Assembly: GCA_964643325.1 (NCBI GenBank)
Contig: CAZXSE010000018.1
Span: 1-18,321 of the forward strand
Length of the DNA stretch: 18,321 bases
Reading direction: 5' to 3'
Origin: Fredricksoniimonas sp964643325
GTDB lineage: Bacteria > Omnitrophota > Gorgyraeia > Zapsychrales > Fredricksoniimonadaceae
This document shows positions 1-5,865 of this stretch, one piece after another. Under the pieces are notes generated by a model, which saw only the letters and a list, made by a program, of their open reading frames with translations, searched no databases and was not told where the DNA came from. The translations under genes and the position numbers were made by a program. How positions within the stretch are numbered: the first letter of the stretch is position 1; each line of letters begins with the position of its first letter.

Positions 1-2
1 TG

Positions 3-410
3 TTGACGGTCACGGGCGCCATTATCCTGTTCGGGCTTTCATTCGATGTTTTTCTTGATCCTGCGGTCATGGGAACGGGGTTGGGGGCGAACACGGGGCT
101 GATGCTCTTGTTCTTGTGCGTCGGCATGGCCTTGATGGGCCTGAGCTTCGGTCCGATGTCAGCAGTGCTTCCGGAATTATTCCCGACGAATGTCCGTTAT
201 ACTGGCTCAGGCATTTCCTACAATGTCGCGTCGATCCTCGGCGCGGCGCTCACACCGTTCGTCGCGGTTTGGTTGGCGAAGAACCATGGCGTGGGCTCTG
301 TCGGGCTTTATCTGGCGTCGCTGGCGCTGTTGACCTTTATTGCGCTGTTGATCTCCCGGGAAACAAAGCATGCCAGCCTCGACGCGTCACCCGGAGAAAA
401 CCGGGCTTAA
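3..410 (+). CDS. MFS transporter, metabolite:H+ symporter (MHS) type, C-terminal fragment
   Basis: This is the last 135 residues of a membrane transporter whose 5' part lies outside the window; the frame is open to the left edge, so no start is claimed. It is hydrophobic, with about four transmembrane helices. A conserved stretch reads SFGPMSAVLPELFPTNVRYT, followed by GSGISYNVASILGAALTPF. The PELFP...VRYTG motif is characteristic of the MHS branch of the major facilitator superfamily, which includes the proline/betaine, shikimate and citrate proton symporters. The substrate cannot be read from this fragment. The protein ends in a short hydrophilic tail (RETKHASLDASPGENRA). Its stop codon overlaps by 4 bp the stop of the convergent oxidoreductase gene, so no terminator separates them. 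The family is fairly certain and the substrate is unknown. Confidence 0.85.
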   Translation: MTVTGAIILFGLSFDVFLDPAVMGTGLGANTGLMLLFLCVGMALMGLSFGPMSAVLPELFPTNVRYTGSGISYNVASILGAALTPFVAVWLAKNHGVGSVGLYLASLALLTFIALLISRETKHASLDASPGENRA

Positions 411-1675
411 TTGATCCGGAACATCAGGCGGCAGATATTCTTGACGGCAACAGGCTTCATTTTTCCCATCATCCATGTCTCGGCAATGCGTTTTGACAAA
501 AAGCCCATGGTCGGGAACGAGTGCTGCAGCATCATGATCTTGTGCAGGCGGACCCTGTTCTGGATGATGAGCGCCCATTCATTGATCATTTCACCCGAAC
601 CTTCGCCGGCGATGCACGCGCCGTAGACGCGCCCCGATGGAGAGCAGAACACCTTGACGAACCCCCGGCCGATCTCCTCGGCGATCGCGGCCCCGTAATC
701 CTCATAGTTGACCCTAATCGTTTCGTAACAGATGCCCCGCGTCTTGAGCTCTTTTTCCATCATGCCAACGCAGGAGATCTGCGGCTCGGTGAAGACCGTC
801 CACGGGACCACAAAATCGTCAAAGCGCATCTTCAGCGGCCAGGGGATCATGCTGTTCATTAATGCGATCATGCCCTGATGCATGGCCGCGTGAGAGAGCA
901 GAACATGCCCGTTGCAGTCGCCGACCGCGTAGATATGGGACTTATTGGTCTGCAGATGCCTGTTGACCGTAATGCCTTTTTTGCTGTATTTGATGTCGAT
1001 GGTATCGAGCCCCAGCGCCGCGATATCCTGCCGGCGTCCCGCCGCGACCAGCAGCCTTTCGGAGGCGATCCTGAGCCCGTCGGCGGTGTAGAGGGCGATC
1101 CCGTCATTCTCCCGAGCGATCCGCGCGATCTTTTGGGCATTATGGACCTCAACGCCCGAGGCGGTGAAGGTTTGTTCCAGGAGCGCGGCCGCATCCGGGT
1201 CACTCGCGGGCATTAAATGAGGGTCCATGTGCACGATGCGGCATTTTGTCCCGAGGCGCGTGAATGCATCGGCCATTTCACAGCCAATGGCCCCGCCGCC
1301 GATGATGGTCATGCTCGCGGGGACCTTCTCCAGCCGGAAGATATTGTTGTTGGTCAGGATATCCGGAATGCTCTCAAGGCCCGGGACGGGAGGGATGGCC
1401 GGGCTTGTGCCTGTCGCGATAAAGATCTTGCGGGCNNNNNNNNNNNNNNNNNNNNNNNNNNNNNNNNNNNNNNNNNNNNNNNNNNNNNNNNNNNNNNNNN
1501 NNNNNNNNNNNNNNNNNNNNNNNNNNNNNNNNNNNCACCCGACATTCATGCATTCACCGCCGATCTTGTTCTTCTCAATGGCGCAGACCGACAGCCCCAT
1601 GTGCGACGCCATGACAGATACCGCCATGCCCGCCGGACCAAGCCCGATGCAAATAATGTCGTGATCGTATCTCAT
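407..1675 (-). CDS. Pyridine nucleotide-disulfide oxidoreductase (dihydrolipoamide dehydrogenase / mercuric reductase-like), gap inside
   Basis: This is an FAD-dependent class I flavoprotein disulfide reductase. The N-terminal FAD-binding GLGPAGMA is followed by GGECMNVG, the start of the redox-active CxxxxC motif; the second cysteine falls in the 100-N gap. After the gap come IFIATGTSPAIPPVPG, the NAD(P)H-binding GGGAIGCEMADAF and the second FAD motif IYAVGDCNG. The C-terminal dimerisation domain follows. Dihydrolipoamide dehydrogenases carry a catalytic HPTxxE there; this protein has SFPTMGF, so the His-Glu dyad is missing, as in mercuric reductases. That argues against a housekeeping Lpd. 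Relatives have about 90 residues where the gap allows 34, so the gap is probably longer than drawn. Start: ATG at 1675 with GGAG nine bases upstream and a good promoter behind it. Substrate unknown. Confidence 0.85.
   Translation of the reverse strand: MRYDHDIICIGLGPAGMAVSVMASHMGLSVCAIEKNKIGGECMNVGXXXXXXXXXXXXXXXXXXXXXXXXXXXXXXXXXXARKIFIATGTSPAIPPVPGLESIPDILTNNNIFRLEKVPASMTIIGGGAIGCEMADAFTRLGTKCRIVHMDPHLMPASDPDAAALLEQTFTASGVEVHNAQKIARIARENDGIALYTADGLRIASERLLVAAGRRQDIAALGLDTIDIKYSKKGITVNRHLQTNKSHIYAVGDCNGHVLLSHAAMHQGMIALMNSMIPWPLKMRFDDFVVPWTVFTEPQISCVGMMEKELKTRGICYETIRVNYEDYGAAIAEEIGRGFVKVFCSPSGRVYGACIAGEGSGEMINEWALIIQNRVRLHKIMMLQHSFPTMGFLSKRIAETWMMGKMKPVAVKNICRLMFRIN
1436..1535. other. Assembly gap of 100 N inside the oxidoreductase gene
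   Basis: Exactly 100 undetermined bases, a usual placeholder for a gap of unknown length. It removes the region around the second active-site cysteine of the oxidoreductase. The reading frame agrees on both sides, but comparison with the family suggests that roughly 55-60 extra codons are missing. Confidence 0.95.
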
Positions 1676-1704
1676 AGAAGGATTCTCCGGGTTTAAGTTG
1701 TGTG

Positions 1705-1733
1705 ATTATATCAGCAAAGAAAGACAGTCGTAA
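1705..1733 (-). promoter_or_regulatory. Candidate sigma70 promoter of the oxidoreductase gene
   Basis: On the minus strand a perfect -10 TATAAT (1705-1710) lies 17 bases after TTACGA (1728-1733), a weak -35. The predicted start of transcription is near 1698, giving a leader of about 22 bases that contains the GGAG ribosome binding site. Sequence match only. Confidence 0.5.
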
Positions 1734-1780
1734 AATGTTTTTAACTGCCGCGCCGGACGGGGGCGGGCAGCATTAATCAG

Positions 1781-1808
1781 TTGCAGGAGGTTGTTTTTCG
1801 GGTACAAT
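1781..1808 (+). promoter_or_regulatory. Candidate sigma70 promoter of the membrane protein / metal transporter operon
   Basis: TTGCAG (1781-1786) and TACAAT (1803-1808) are separated by 16 bases. Transcription would start near 1815, about 55 bases before the first gene. The intergenic stretch 1676-1870 holds this promoter and the divergent one of the oxidoreductase, and I see nothing else in it. Confidence 0.5.
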
Positions 1809-1870
1809 GGACTTTCAGCCGGAGGGTCGTGTCGCCGGATATCCTGAAAACAGCATCAAGGGGCTGCATC

Positions 1871-2212
1871 ATGGAAGATAAATTCCTGGAAAAACAGGAG
1901 GAGATCCTTTCGCCGCACGTGTTCGCGGTGTCAGCGACCATGGTGGGCGTGTGCCTGACGGTCATCGGCATCATCAGCATTATTTCCATTTATCATAAGG
2001 CGGCAACTATTGCCGACGATCTGACCGCGGTCAACGCGCTGGTCTTTTTGCTTGCCTGCGCGGCGTCTTATCTGTCCATGAGGGCGAAAGAACGACAGCG
2101 CCGGTATTCCCTGGAAAGGGCGGCGGACTATCTTTTTCTGACAGGGTTGTTCATGGTCGCTTTTATTTGCGTGTTCATTGTTGTTACCATAGGTCAAATG
2201 GGCGGGAAATGA
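1871..2212 (+). CDS. Small integral membrane protein, three predicted helices
   Basis: I do not recognise this 113-residue protein. It begins with a charged segment (MEDKFLEKQEEILSPH), which is followed by three hydrophobic helices at about residues 17-41, 50-70 and 86-107. A basic loop (RAKERQRR) lies between helices 2 and 3, and the tail is short. The frame is open further upstream to 1781, but that part overlaps the candidate promoter. ATG at 1871 has AAGGGG seven bases upstream, so I choose it. The gene is first in a run of three membrane-protein genes on the same strand, with 25 bases to the next. This suggests co-transcription with the DUF4337-like protein and the metal transporter. No enzymatic motif is visible. 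Confidence 0.7.
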   Translation: MEDKFLEKQEEILSPHVFAVSATMVGVCLTVIGIISIISIYHKAATIADDLTAVNALVFLLACAASYLSMRAKERQRRYSLERAADYLFLTGLFMVAFICVFIVVTIGQMGGK

Positions 2213-2237
2213 ATTATTAGATCAAAGGAGGTTCTTT

Positions 2238-2765
2238 ATGTCAGATCTGTTACCTGAAAAATGGATGAAGGCCATGGCGGCCACAACGACGGTGCTTGCC
2301 GTTGTCGCGGCGATCGCGGGATCGCGTTCGGCGTTCTTTATCGCGAAGGCGCAGCTGTTGACCGCGCTTGAGGGAAGCCAGTGGTCGTATTATCAGGCCA
2401 AGAGCATCAAGCAGAACCTTCTGGAGATGCAGCAGCAGGATCTGCAGATCAGTTTGCTGGGTGATATCAAGGCCGGACAAAAACAATTGATCAATACTGG
2501 CATTCAGGCGGCCGCGGCCGATATCAAGCGTTATGATATTGAGAAAGCCGAGATCCGGCAGCAGGCCGAGGCCACGAACAAGGAGAATACGCTTGTTGTC
2601 CGACGGGGAAGCCAGTTCTCGATGGCCGTGGTGTTCGCGCAGATCGCGATCATGCTCTCTTCTGTCGGCGCGCTCCTGAAAAGGCGTGAGCTATGGATCA
2701 TCGGTATTCTGATCGGCGCCATCTCGCTGGTTTTTCTGGCCAACGGGTTCCTTCTCTTTCTGTAA
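2238..2765 (+). CDS. DUF4337-like membrane protein
   Basis: A 175-residue membrane protein with one N-terminal hydrophobic helix (about residues 14-34) and a long hydrophilic helical stretch (about 45-120) rich in Q, K and A that probably forms a coiled coil. Two closely spaced C-terminal helices follow (about 126-143 and 150-173). The order, with WSYYQAKSIKQNLLEM after the first helix, fits the uncharacterised DUF4337 family as I remember it, whose function is not established. The start at 2238 is secure, with a full-strength AAAGGAGG seven bases upstream. The stop is 12 bases before the metal-transporter start, so the two are probably translated from one message. A role in the same transport or membrane-stress context is only inferred from position. 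Confidence 0.7.
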   Translation: MSDLLPEKWMKAMAATTTVLAVVAAIAGSRSAFFIAKAQLLTALEGSQWSYYQAKSIKQNLLEMQQQDLQISLLGDIKAGQKQLINTGIQAAAADIKRYDIEKAEIRQQAEATNKENTLVVRRGSQFSMAVVFAQIAIMLSSVGALLKRRELWIIGILIGAISLVFLANGFLLFL

Positions 2766-2777
2766 AGGCGGGGCATC

Positions 2778-3587
2778 ATGTTCGAGAGTCTTACGGCAAA
2801 CAAGGTCCTGATGGCCTTCGGGTTGACCATATTGGCAGGCTTGGCAACGGGTATCGGCAGCTTGATCGCTCTTTTTTCGAAGAGGATCAATGGCAAATAC
2901 CTGGCCGTGGCCCTGGGATTCTCCGCCGGGGTCATGATCTATGTGTCATTTGTTGAGATCTTGCCCAAGGCGCAGCGAAGCCTGGCTTTGGTCCTTGGGG
3001 AGAGGACCGGCGCCTGGGCCGCGGTCGGCGCGTTCTTTCTTGGTATTATCATCCTGGCGATCATCGACAAACTTATTCCGGAAGCGGAGAACCCGCACGA
3101 GATCCATCATCTTGATGAGAACAAGGCCCGCATGGCGTCCCTGCACCGTACCGGGATCTTTGTGGCCATTGCCATCGCGATCCATAACTTTCCCGAGGGG
3201 ATCGTCACCTTCATGAACGCCTTGCACGATCCGGGCCTTGGCATTGTCATTGCTCTTGCCATCGCGCTCCATAATATTCCCGAGGGGATCGCGGTTGCGG
3301 TGCCGATCTATCACGCGACGGGAGATAGAAAGAAGGCTTTTATCTATTCTTTGCTCTCGGGCCTGACCGAGCTGTTGGGTGCCGTTGTTGCCTTTTTCTT
3401 TCTACGCCAGCATATGGGTGCTCTGGCGTGTGGCCTGGTGTTCGCCATGGTCGCCGGTATTATGGTCTTTATCTCGATCGATGAACTGATCCCTTCCGCC
3501 GAGGAATACGGGGAGCATCATCATTGCATTTATGGTTTCGTAGCCGGCATGGCGCTGATGGCGGTCAGCCTGCTGTTCTTTATTTGA
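2778..3587 (+). CDS. zupT: ZIP-family divalent metal transporter, ZupT-like
   Basis: A 269-residue polytopic protein of the inner membrane, predicted to import zinc and other divalent metals. The two metal-binding signatures of the ZIP family are both intact: HNFPEG at residues 136-141 in helix 4 and HNIPEG at 165-170 in helix 5. The spacing matches ZupT. Between helices 3 and 4 is a hydrophilic loop rich in His, Glu and Asp (NPHEIHHLDENKAR), the usual variable metal-sensing loop. Length matches E. coli ZupT. An EEYGEHHH cluster sits near the C-terminus. It is last in the three-gene run and is followed by an intrinsic terminator. It sits beside nickel-maturation genes, which may reflect shared metal supply, though the terminator makes a single transcript unlikely. 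The family is certain; the metal preference is not. Confidence 0.93.
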   Translation: MFESLTANKVLMAFGLTILAGLATGIGSLIALFSKRINGKYLAVALGFSAGVMIYVSFVEILPKAQRSLALVLGERTGAWAAVGAFFLGIIILAIIDKLIPEAENPHEIHHLDENKARMASLHRTGIFVAIAIAIHNFPEGIVTFMNALHDPGLGIVIALAIALHNIPEGIAVAVPIYHATGDRKKAFIYSLLSGLTELLGAVVAFFFLRQHMGALACGLVFAMVAGIMVFISIDELIPSAEEYGEHHHCIYGFVAGMALMAVSLLFFI

Positions 3588-3608
3588 ATAACGCTGTGTT
3601 TGCATGAG

Positions 3609-3650
3609 GCCGCCATCTGGTCGATGTTATTGCCAGAGGCGGCTTTCTTG
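3609..3650 (+). terminator. Intrinsic terminator after the ZIP transporter gene
   Basis: GCCGCC (3609-3614) pairs with GGCGGC (3638-3643) and TCTGG (3616-3620) pairs with CCAGA (3633-3637), with one bulged A. This makes an 11-bp GC-rich stem with a 12-base loop, followed by TTTCTTGT. The T run is short and interrupted. It lies 21 bases after the stop and separates the transporter operon from the HypA cassette. Confidence 0.75.
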
Positions 3651-3676
3651 TCCGGATCGGCGTAAGGAGCGGGCGT

Positions 3677-4096
3677 ATGCATGAATGGGCATTGGCTGAG
3701 GCGGTCGTGGTGACGGCGGAGCAGACGGCCAAAGAAAAGAAGTACAAGGTCATTGAGGAGGTCGCGGTCCATTTTGGCGCGCTGCAGCAGATCGATCAGG
3801 AGATCTTCGGCTTTGCCCTTAAGGAACTTTTTGAGTCCGCGGGGCCGTTATTTACCGGCGTGAAGGTCAGGATGCAGAAGGACAAAGCGGTCTTTGAATG
3901 CCGCAAGTGCGCCCATCAATGGGATTTCGCCGGCCGTCAACGGCGGATCACAGCGGATGCGGCCGAGGCCATCCATTTTGTGCCGGAAGTGGCGCATGTG
4001 CACCTGCAATGCCCCGAATGTAAAAGTCCGGATTTCAAGATATTGCAGGGGCGGGGCGTTTCCGTCGGAGCGATCAAAGGGAAAGAGGATCTTTAG
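3677..4096 (+). CDS. hypA: Hydrogenase nickel-incorporation metallochaperone HypA, archaeal-type long zinc loop
   Basis: HypA delivers nickel to the large subunit of [NiFe] hydrogenase during maturation. The N-terminus is MHEW: His2 and Glu3 with the free amino group form the nickel site, which fixes the start at 3677 (AAGGAG seven bases upstream). The zinc site is two CxxC motifs, Cys75/Cys78 and Cys112/Cys115. The 33 residues between them are far more than the dozen or so of typical bacterial HypA, and match what I recall for Thermococcus HypA. The total of 139 residues also fits the archaeal form better than the usual ~115. Its stop directly abuts the start of the ATPase gene. The archaeal-like shape together with that partner suggests the two were inherited as a unit. 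No hydrogenase subunit gene is in view. Confidence 0.92.
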   Translation: MHEWALAEAVVVTAEQTAKEKKYKVIEEVAVHFGALQQIDQEIFGFALKELFESAGPLFTGVKVRMQKDKAVFECRKCAHQWDFAGRQRRITADAAEAIHFVPEVAHVHLQCPECKSPDFKILQGRGVSVGAIKGKEDL

Positions 4097-4846
4097 ATGG
4101 ACCCGAGAATGAATGTGATCCGCCGGCGGTTGGCGGATGTTAAAAGGATCATTGCGGTTTCCGGCGGTAAAGGAGGCATAGGAAAAAGCACCATCGCCGC
4201 GGCGCTGGCCCTGAATTTGTCGCGCGCCGGCAAGAAGGTTGGCCTGCTGGACCTTGATTTCTGGGGTCCCTGCGCGCATATCATCCTGGGGGCAAAGACC
4301 AGCAGCTTTCCTAAAGAACACAAGGGGATCGTTGCGCCACGTGTTGCCGGGATCAGGTTCATGTCCATTGTTTATTACACCCGCAACCGGACGCTGGCCA
4401 TGCGCAGGGCCGGGTTTGAGCAGGCGGCGATCGAACTTCTTGCTGTGACGCAATGGGGACCTTTGGATGTGTTGATCATTGACATGCCGCCGGGCGTCGG
4501 GGATGCCGCGCTTGATGTTGTGCGCGCCATGGAAAGGGTCGAATTTTGCACGGTCACGACCGGCTCAAAAGTCGTTCTTGGCACGGTCGGCAAGACACTG
4601 GATATCCTCAAGCAGCTTGGGATCCCGGTGCTTGGTGTCATTCAAAATATGGGGCGTAACGACGCATCTGTCCGGAGCCATGTTAGAAAGATCGGCATCC
4701 CATTCCTCGGTGAGATTGGCTTTGATCCGGGATTAGAAGCGGCCATCGGTGTCCCGCGTAAGTTTCTCGGGACCAGATTGGCCAGGCAGGTCAACGCCTT
4801 GATCCCTGCCATGTGTCCGGTGCGGGCGGGAAAGGACCTGACATGA
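4097..4846 (+). CDS. Mrp/MinD-family ATPase, HypA-associated (mmHypB / HypB-AT type)
   Basis: A 249-residue P-loop ATPase of the deviant Walker A family. GGKGGIGKST is at residues 23-32, followed by LLDLDF and the switch/Walker B IIDMPPG (Asp129). Unlike Fe-S scaffold Mrp/ApbC proteins it has no CxxC near the C-terminus, where NMGRNDASVRSH stands instead. The segments ILGAKTSSFPKEHKGIVAP and IRFMSIVYYT closely resemble, from memory, the Thermococcus ATPase (mmHypB) that replaces the SIMIBI GTPase HypB and helps load nickel onto HypA. Position supports this: the start abuts the HypA stop with AGAGGA upstream, implying coupled translation. The end overlaps the next gene by ATGA. It could instead be a generic Mrp-like ATPase, but the HypA linkage makes that less likely. 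Confidence 0.85.
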   Translation: MDPRMNVIRRRLADVKRIIAVSGGKGGIGKSTIAAALALNLSRAGKKVGLLDLDFWGPCAHIILGAKTSSFPKEHKGIVAPRVAGIRFMSIVYYTRNRTLAMRRAGFEQAAIELLAVTQWGPLDVLIIDMPPGVGDAALDVVRAMERVEFCTVTTGSKVVLGTVGKTLDILKQLGIPVLGVIQNMGRNDASVRSHVRKIGIPFLGEIGFDPGLEAAIGVPRKFLGTRLARQVNALIPAMCPVRAGKDLT

Positions 4847-5181
4847 CAGGTAGGATCGCCAGGAAATATTTTTTAGGCCAAGGAGTTCCCCGCTTGGGAT
4901 GCGCGCAGGCTGTTGCCGAGGCTCTTAAGGAGCGCTTTGGATTGACGGAAGAGATGGTGGATGCGATGTCCTTGGCACGGGGAGGGAAGGCGCCGGGAGG
5001 ATATTGCGGCGCGGTCCATGCGGCATTGGAAGTGGCCGCGTTGAAAGCACCGGAACGTCGAGCGGATATTGAGGCGTTCTTCAGAAATGAGGCCGGCGGA
5101 CTGACTTGCCGCGAGATCAGGACTGCTCGCAAGCTCATGTGCGCGGATTGTGTTGAGAAGGCCGCGGATCTTTTGGCGTAG
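4843..5181 (+). CDS. C_GCAxxG_C_C family redox-type protein
   Basis: A 112-residue small cysteine protein. The family signature is present in order: GCAQAV with Cys20, GGYCGAVHAAL with Cys55, and LTCREI with Cys89. An extra CADC (Cys100 and Cys103) near the end could complete a redox-active or metal-binding site. The frame is open upstream to 4813, but ATG at 4843 overlaps the ATPase stop as ATGA and has AAAGGA seven bases before it. This typical coupling favours 4843. Function in this family is not established; the conserved cysteines suggest thiol redox or metal chemistry. As third gene of the cassette it may assist nickel or metallocentre delivery, which is inference from position. The family assignment is fairly certain. 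Confidence 0.85.
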   Translation: MTGRIARKYFLGQGVPRLGCAQAVAEALKERFGLTEEMVDAMSLARGGKAPGGYCGAVHAALEVAALKAPERRADIEAFFRNEAGGLTCREIRTARKLMCADCVEKAADLLA

Positions 5182-5216
5182 AAGGATCAAGTTTGATCGT
5201 TGTGATAAAAAACCCC

Positions 5217-5316
5217 NNNNNNNNNNNNNNNNNNNNNNNNNNNNNNNNNNNNNNNNNNNNNNNNNNNNNNNNNNNNNNNNNNNNNNNNNNNNNNNNNNNN
5301 NNNNNNNNNNNNNNNN
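5217..5316. other. Assembly gap of 100 N at the 3' end of the Glu-Pro repeat gene
   Basis: Exactly 100 undetermined bases next to a low-complexity Glu-Pro coding repeat, a common cause of assembly breaks. True length unknown. On the minus strand the first bases beyond the gap read GGGGTTTTTTATC, which looks like the 3' arm and T run of an intrinsic terminator. If so, the stop codon of the minus-strand gene lies inside the gap. Confidence 0.95.
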
Positions 5317-5409
5317 GGCTCAACGACCGGCTCAGGTTCAGGGATCACGATGGGTTCGGGTTCAACAACAGGTTCCGGTTCTGGTTCGATGACAGGGTCA
5401 GGTTCATGC
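5317..5409 (-). repeat. Degenerate coding repeat specifying Glu-Pro units
   Basis: Successive imperfect units built from GAACCTGAACC-like and CCTGAACCCGAA-like blocks on the minus strand encode EPEP, VVEPEP and IVIPEPEP. The repeat runs into the assembly gap, so the copy number is unknown. Confidence 0.7.
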
Positions 5410-5615
5410 ATGGCGCGGCCGTTGTTCCCGTTCTCATCTTTACGGTCGTCCTTGTTCTGTCCATAAGGCTCAAGCATATCGGGCTTGTTCCCGTTGTCTT
5501 GGCCGAAATGATTGCCGTTGTTCTGATGGTCGCCTTTGGCGTCAGCAGGAAGACACCAGGCCGTCATGATACCGCAAGCGATGATCGCGATGGGGATCAG
5601 GAGTTTGTTTTTCAT
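5317..5615 (-). CDS. Exported protein with Glu-Pro repeats, 3' end lost in gap
   Basis: The visible 99 residues start with an export signal (MKNKLLIPIAIIACGIMTAW). IIAC at residues 11-14 would fit a lipobox, giving a lipoprotein; cleavage after ADA near residue 26 would give a free exported protein. I cannot decide between them. A hydrophilic segment rich in N, D, G, Q and K follows, then a proline-rich tract (VIEPEPEPVVEPEP and repeats). The tract resembles rigid periplasm- or wall-spanning linkers such as that of TonB. The frame stays open through the gap to 5187, but the terminator-like bases there suggest this is accidental. Start: ATG at 5615 with GAGAGG six bases upstream. That site can be masked by the leader RNA, so the gene is probably controlled by a cyclic dinucleotide. 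No catalytic domain is visible. Confidence 0.75.
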
Positions 5616-5619
5616 AACG

Positions 5620-5661
5620 GCCTCTCAATGTTAGCCGCAAAACCTTGTCCGTAAGAGAGGC
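5620..5661 (-). promoter_or_regulatory. Ribosome-binding-site sequestering stem (expression platform)
   Basis: On the minus strand GCCTCTC (5655-5661) is perfectly complementary to GAGAGGC (5620-5626), which contains the only ribosome binding site of the Glu-Pro protein gene, six bases before its ATG. The loop is 28 bases. The upstream arm begins about 30 bases after the aptamer core. Translation control by ligand-dependent masking is therefore the simplest model. Confidence 0.6.
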
Positions 5662-5692
5662 GCATGAAAGCAGGGAGGCGTCGCTTGTGTCT

Positions 5693-5766
5693 TAGGCGGC
5701 CCGGCTGTCCTTGCGAGAAGGACCCGCAGCTTTGCGTCACTCCCTTACGGGAGTTTTGCGATTTCC
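5693..5766 (-). ncRNA. GEMM-class cyclic-dinucleotide riboswitch aptamer
   Basis: On the minus strand the RNA reads, in order: GCAAA; the hairpin ACTCCC-GTAA-GGGAGT with a GNRA tetraloop; GACGCAAAGC; TGCGGGTCC; a small hairpin (GTCCTT/AAGGAC type); then ACAGCCGGGCCGCC. This order and these conserved blocks match the GEMM-I (c-di-GMP-I) aptamer: the GNRA-capped stem, the invariant GACGCAAAGC after it, and the GCCGGG receptor strand. The aptamer ends about 78 bases upstream of the Glu-Pro protein start and on the same strand, so that gene is its likely target. In my alignment the base immediately before GCAAA, which contacts the ligand, is C; it is G in c-di-GMP binders and A in cGAMP binders. 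The ligand should therefore not be assumed. Confidence 0.85.
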
Positions 5767-5792
5767 CCTGATCGGAAGTCGGCCAGGGGGCG

Positions 5793-5810
5793 CTTCCTGA
5801 TGTCAGGAAG
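5793..5810. repeat. Perfect inverted repeat between divergent genes
   Basis: CTTCCTGA (5793-5800) and TCAGGAAG (5803-5810) form a perfect 8-bp inverted repeat around TG. It lies between the riboswitch and the start of the barrel gene. No T run follows on either strand, so it is not an obvious terminator. It could be an operator or a leader hairpin. Confidence 0.55.
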
Positions 5811-5835
5811 CACACAACACAATGTTCCTAATGAC

Positions 5836-5865
5836 AGTATGACATATGACAAGGCCTGAAAGCAA
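5836..5865 (-). promoter_or_regulatory. Candidate promoter of the riboswitch transcript
   Basis: On the minus strand TTGCTT (5860-5865) and CATACT (5836-5841) are 18 bases apart. They are the same two hexamers found 17 bases apart before the giant protein gene at 9147. Transcription would start near 5829 and run through the inverted repeat into the aptamer. It overlaps the first codons of the divergent barrel gene. Confidence 0.4.

Noticed and set aside
1749..1770. Imperfect GC-rich hairpin CTGCC...GGCAG upstream of the membrane-protein operon
   Set aside because: No T run follows on either strand, and the stem needs bulges.
5186..5199. Palindrome GATCAAGTTTGATC after the C_GCAxxG_C_C gene, considered as a terminator
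   Set aside because: It is AT-rich with a 2-base loop and is followed by A residues rather than T on the plus strand.
5187..5216. In-frame continuation of the Glu-Pro protein beyond the gap to a stop at 5187
   Set aside because: The gap length is arbitrary so the frame is meaningless, and the bases read like a terminator T run on the minus strand.
5612..5815. Small minus-strand open frame of 67 codons across the riboswitch region
   Set aside because: The sequence is explained by conserved aptamer structure, and the frame has no ribosome binding site or homology signal.
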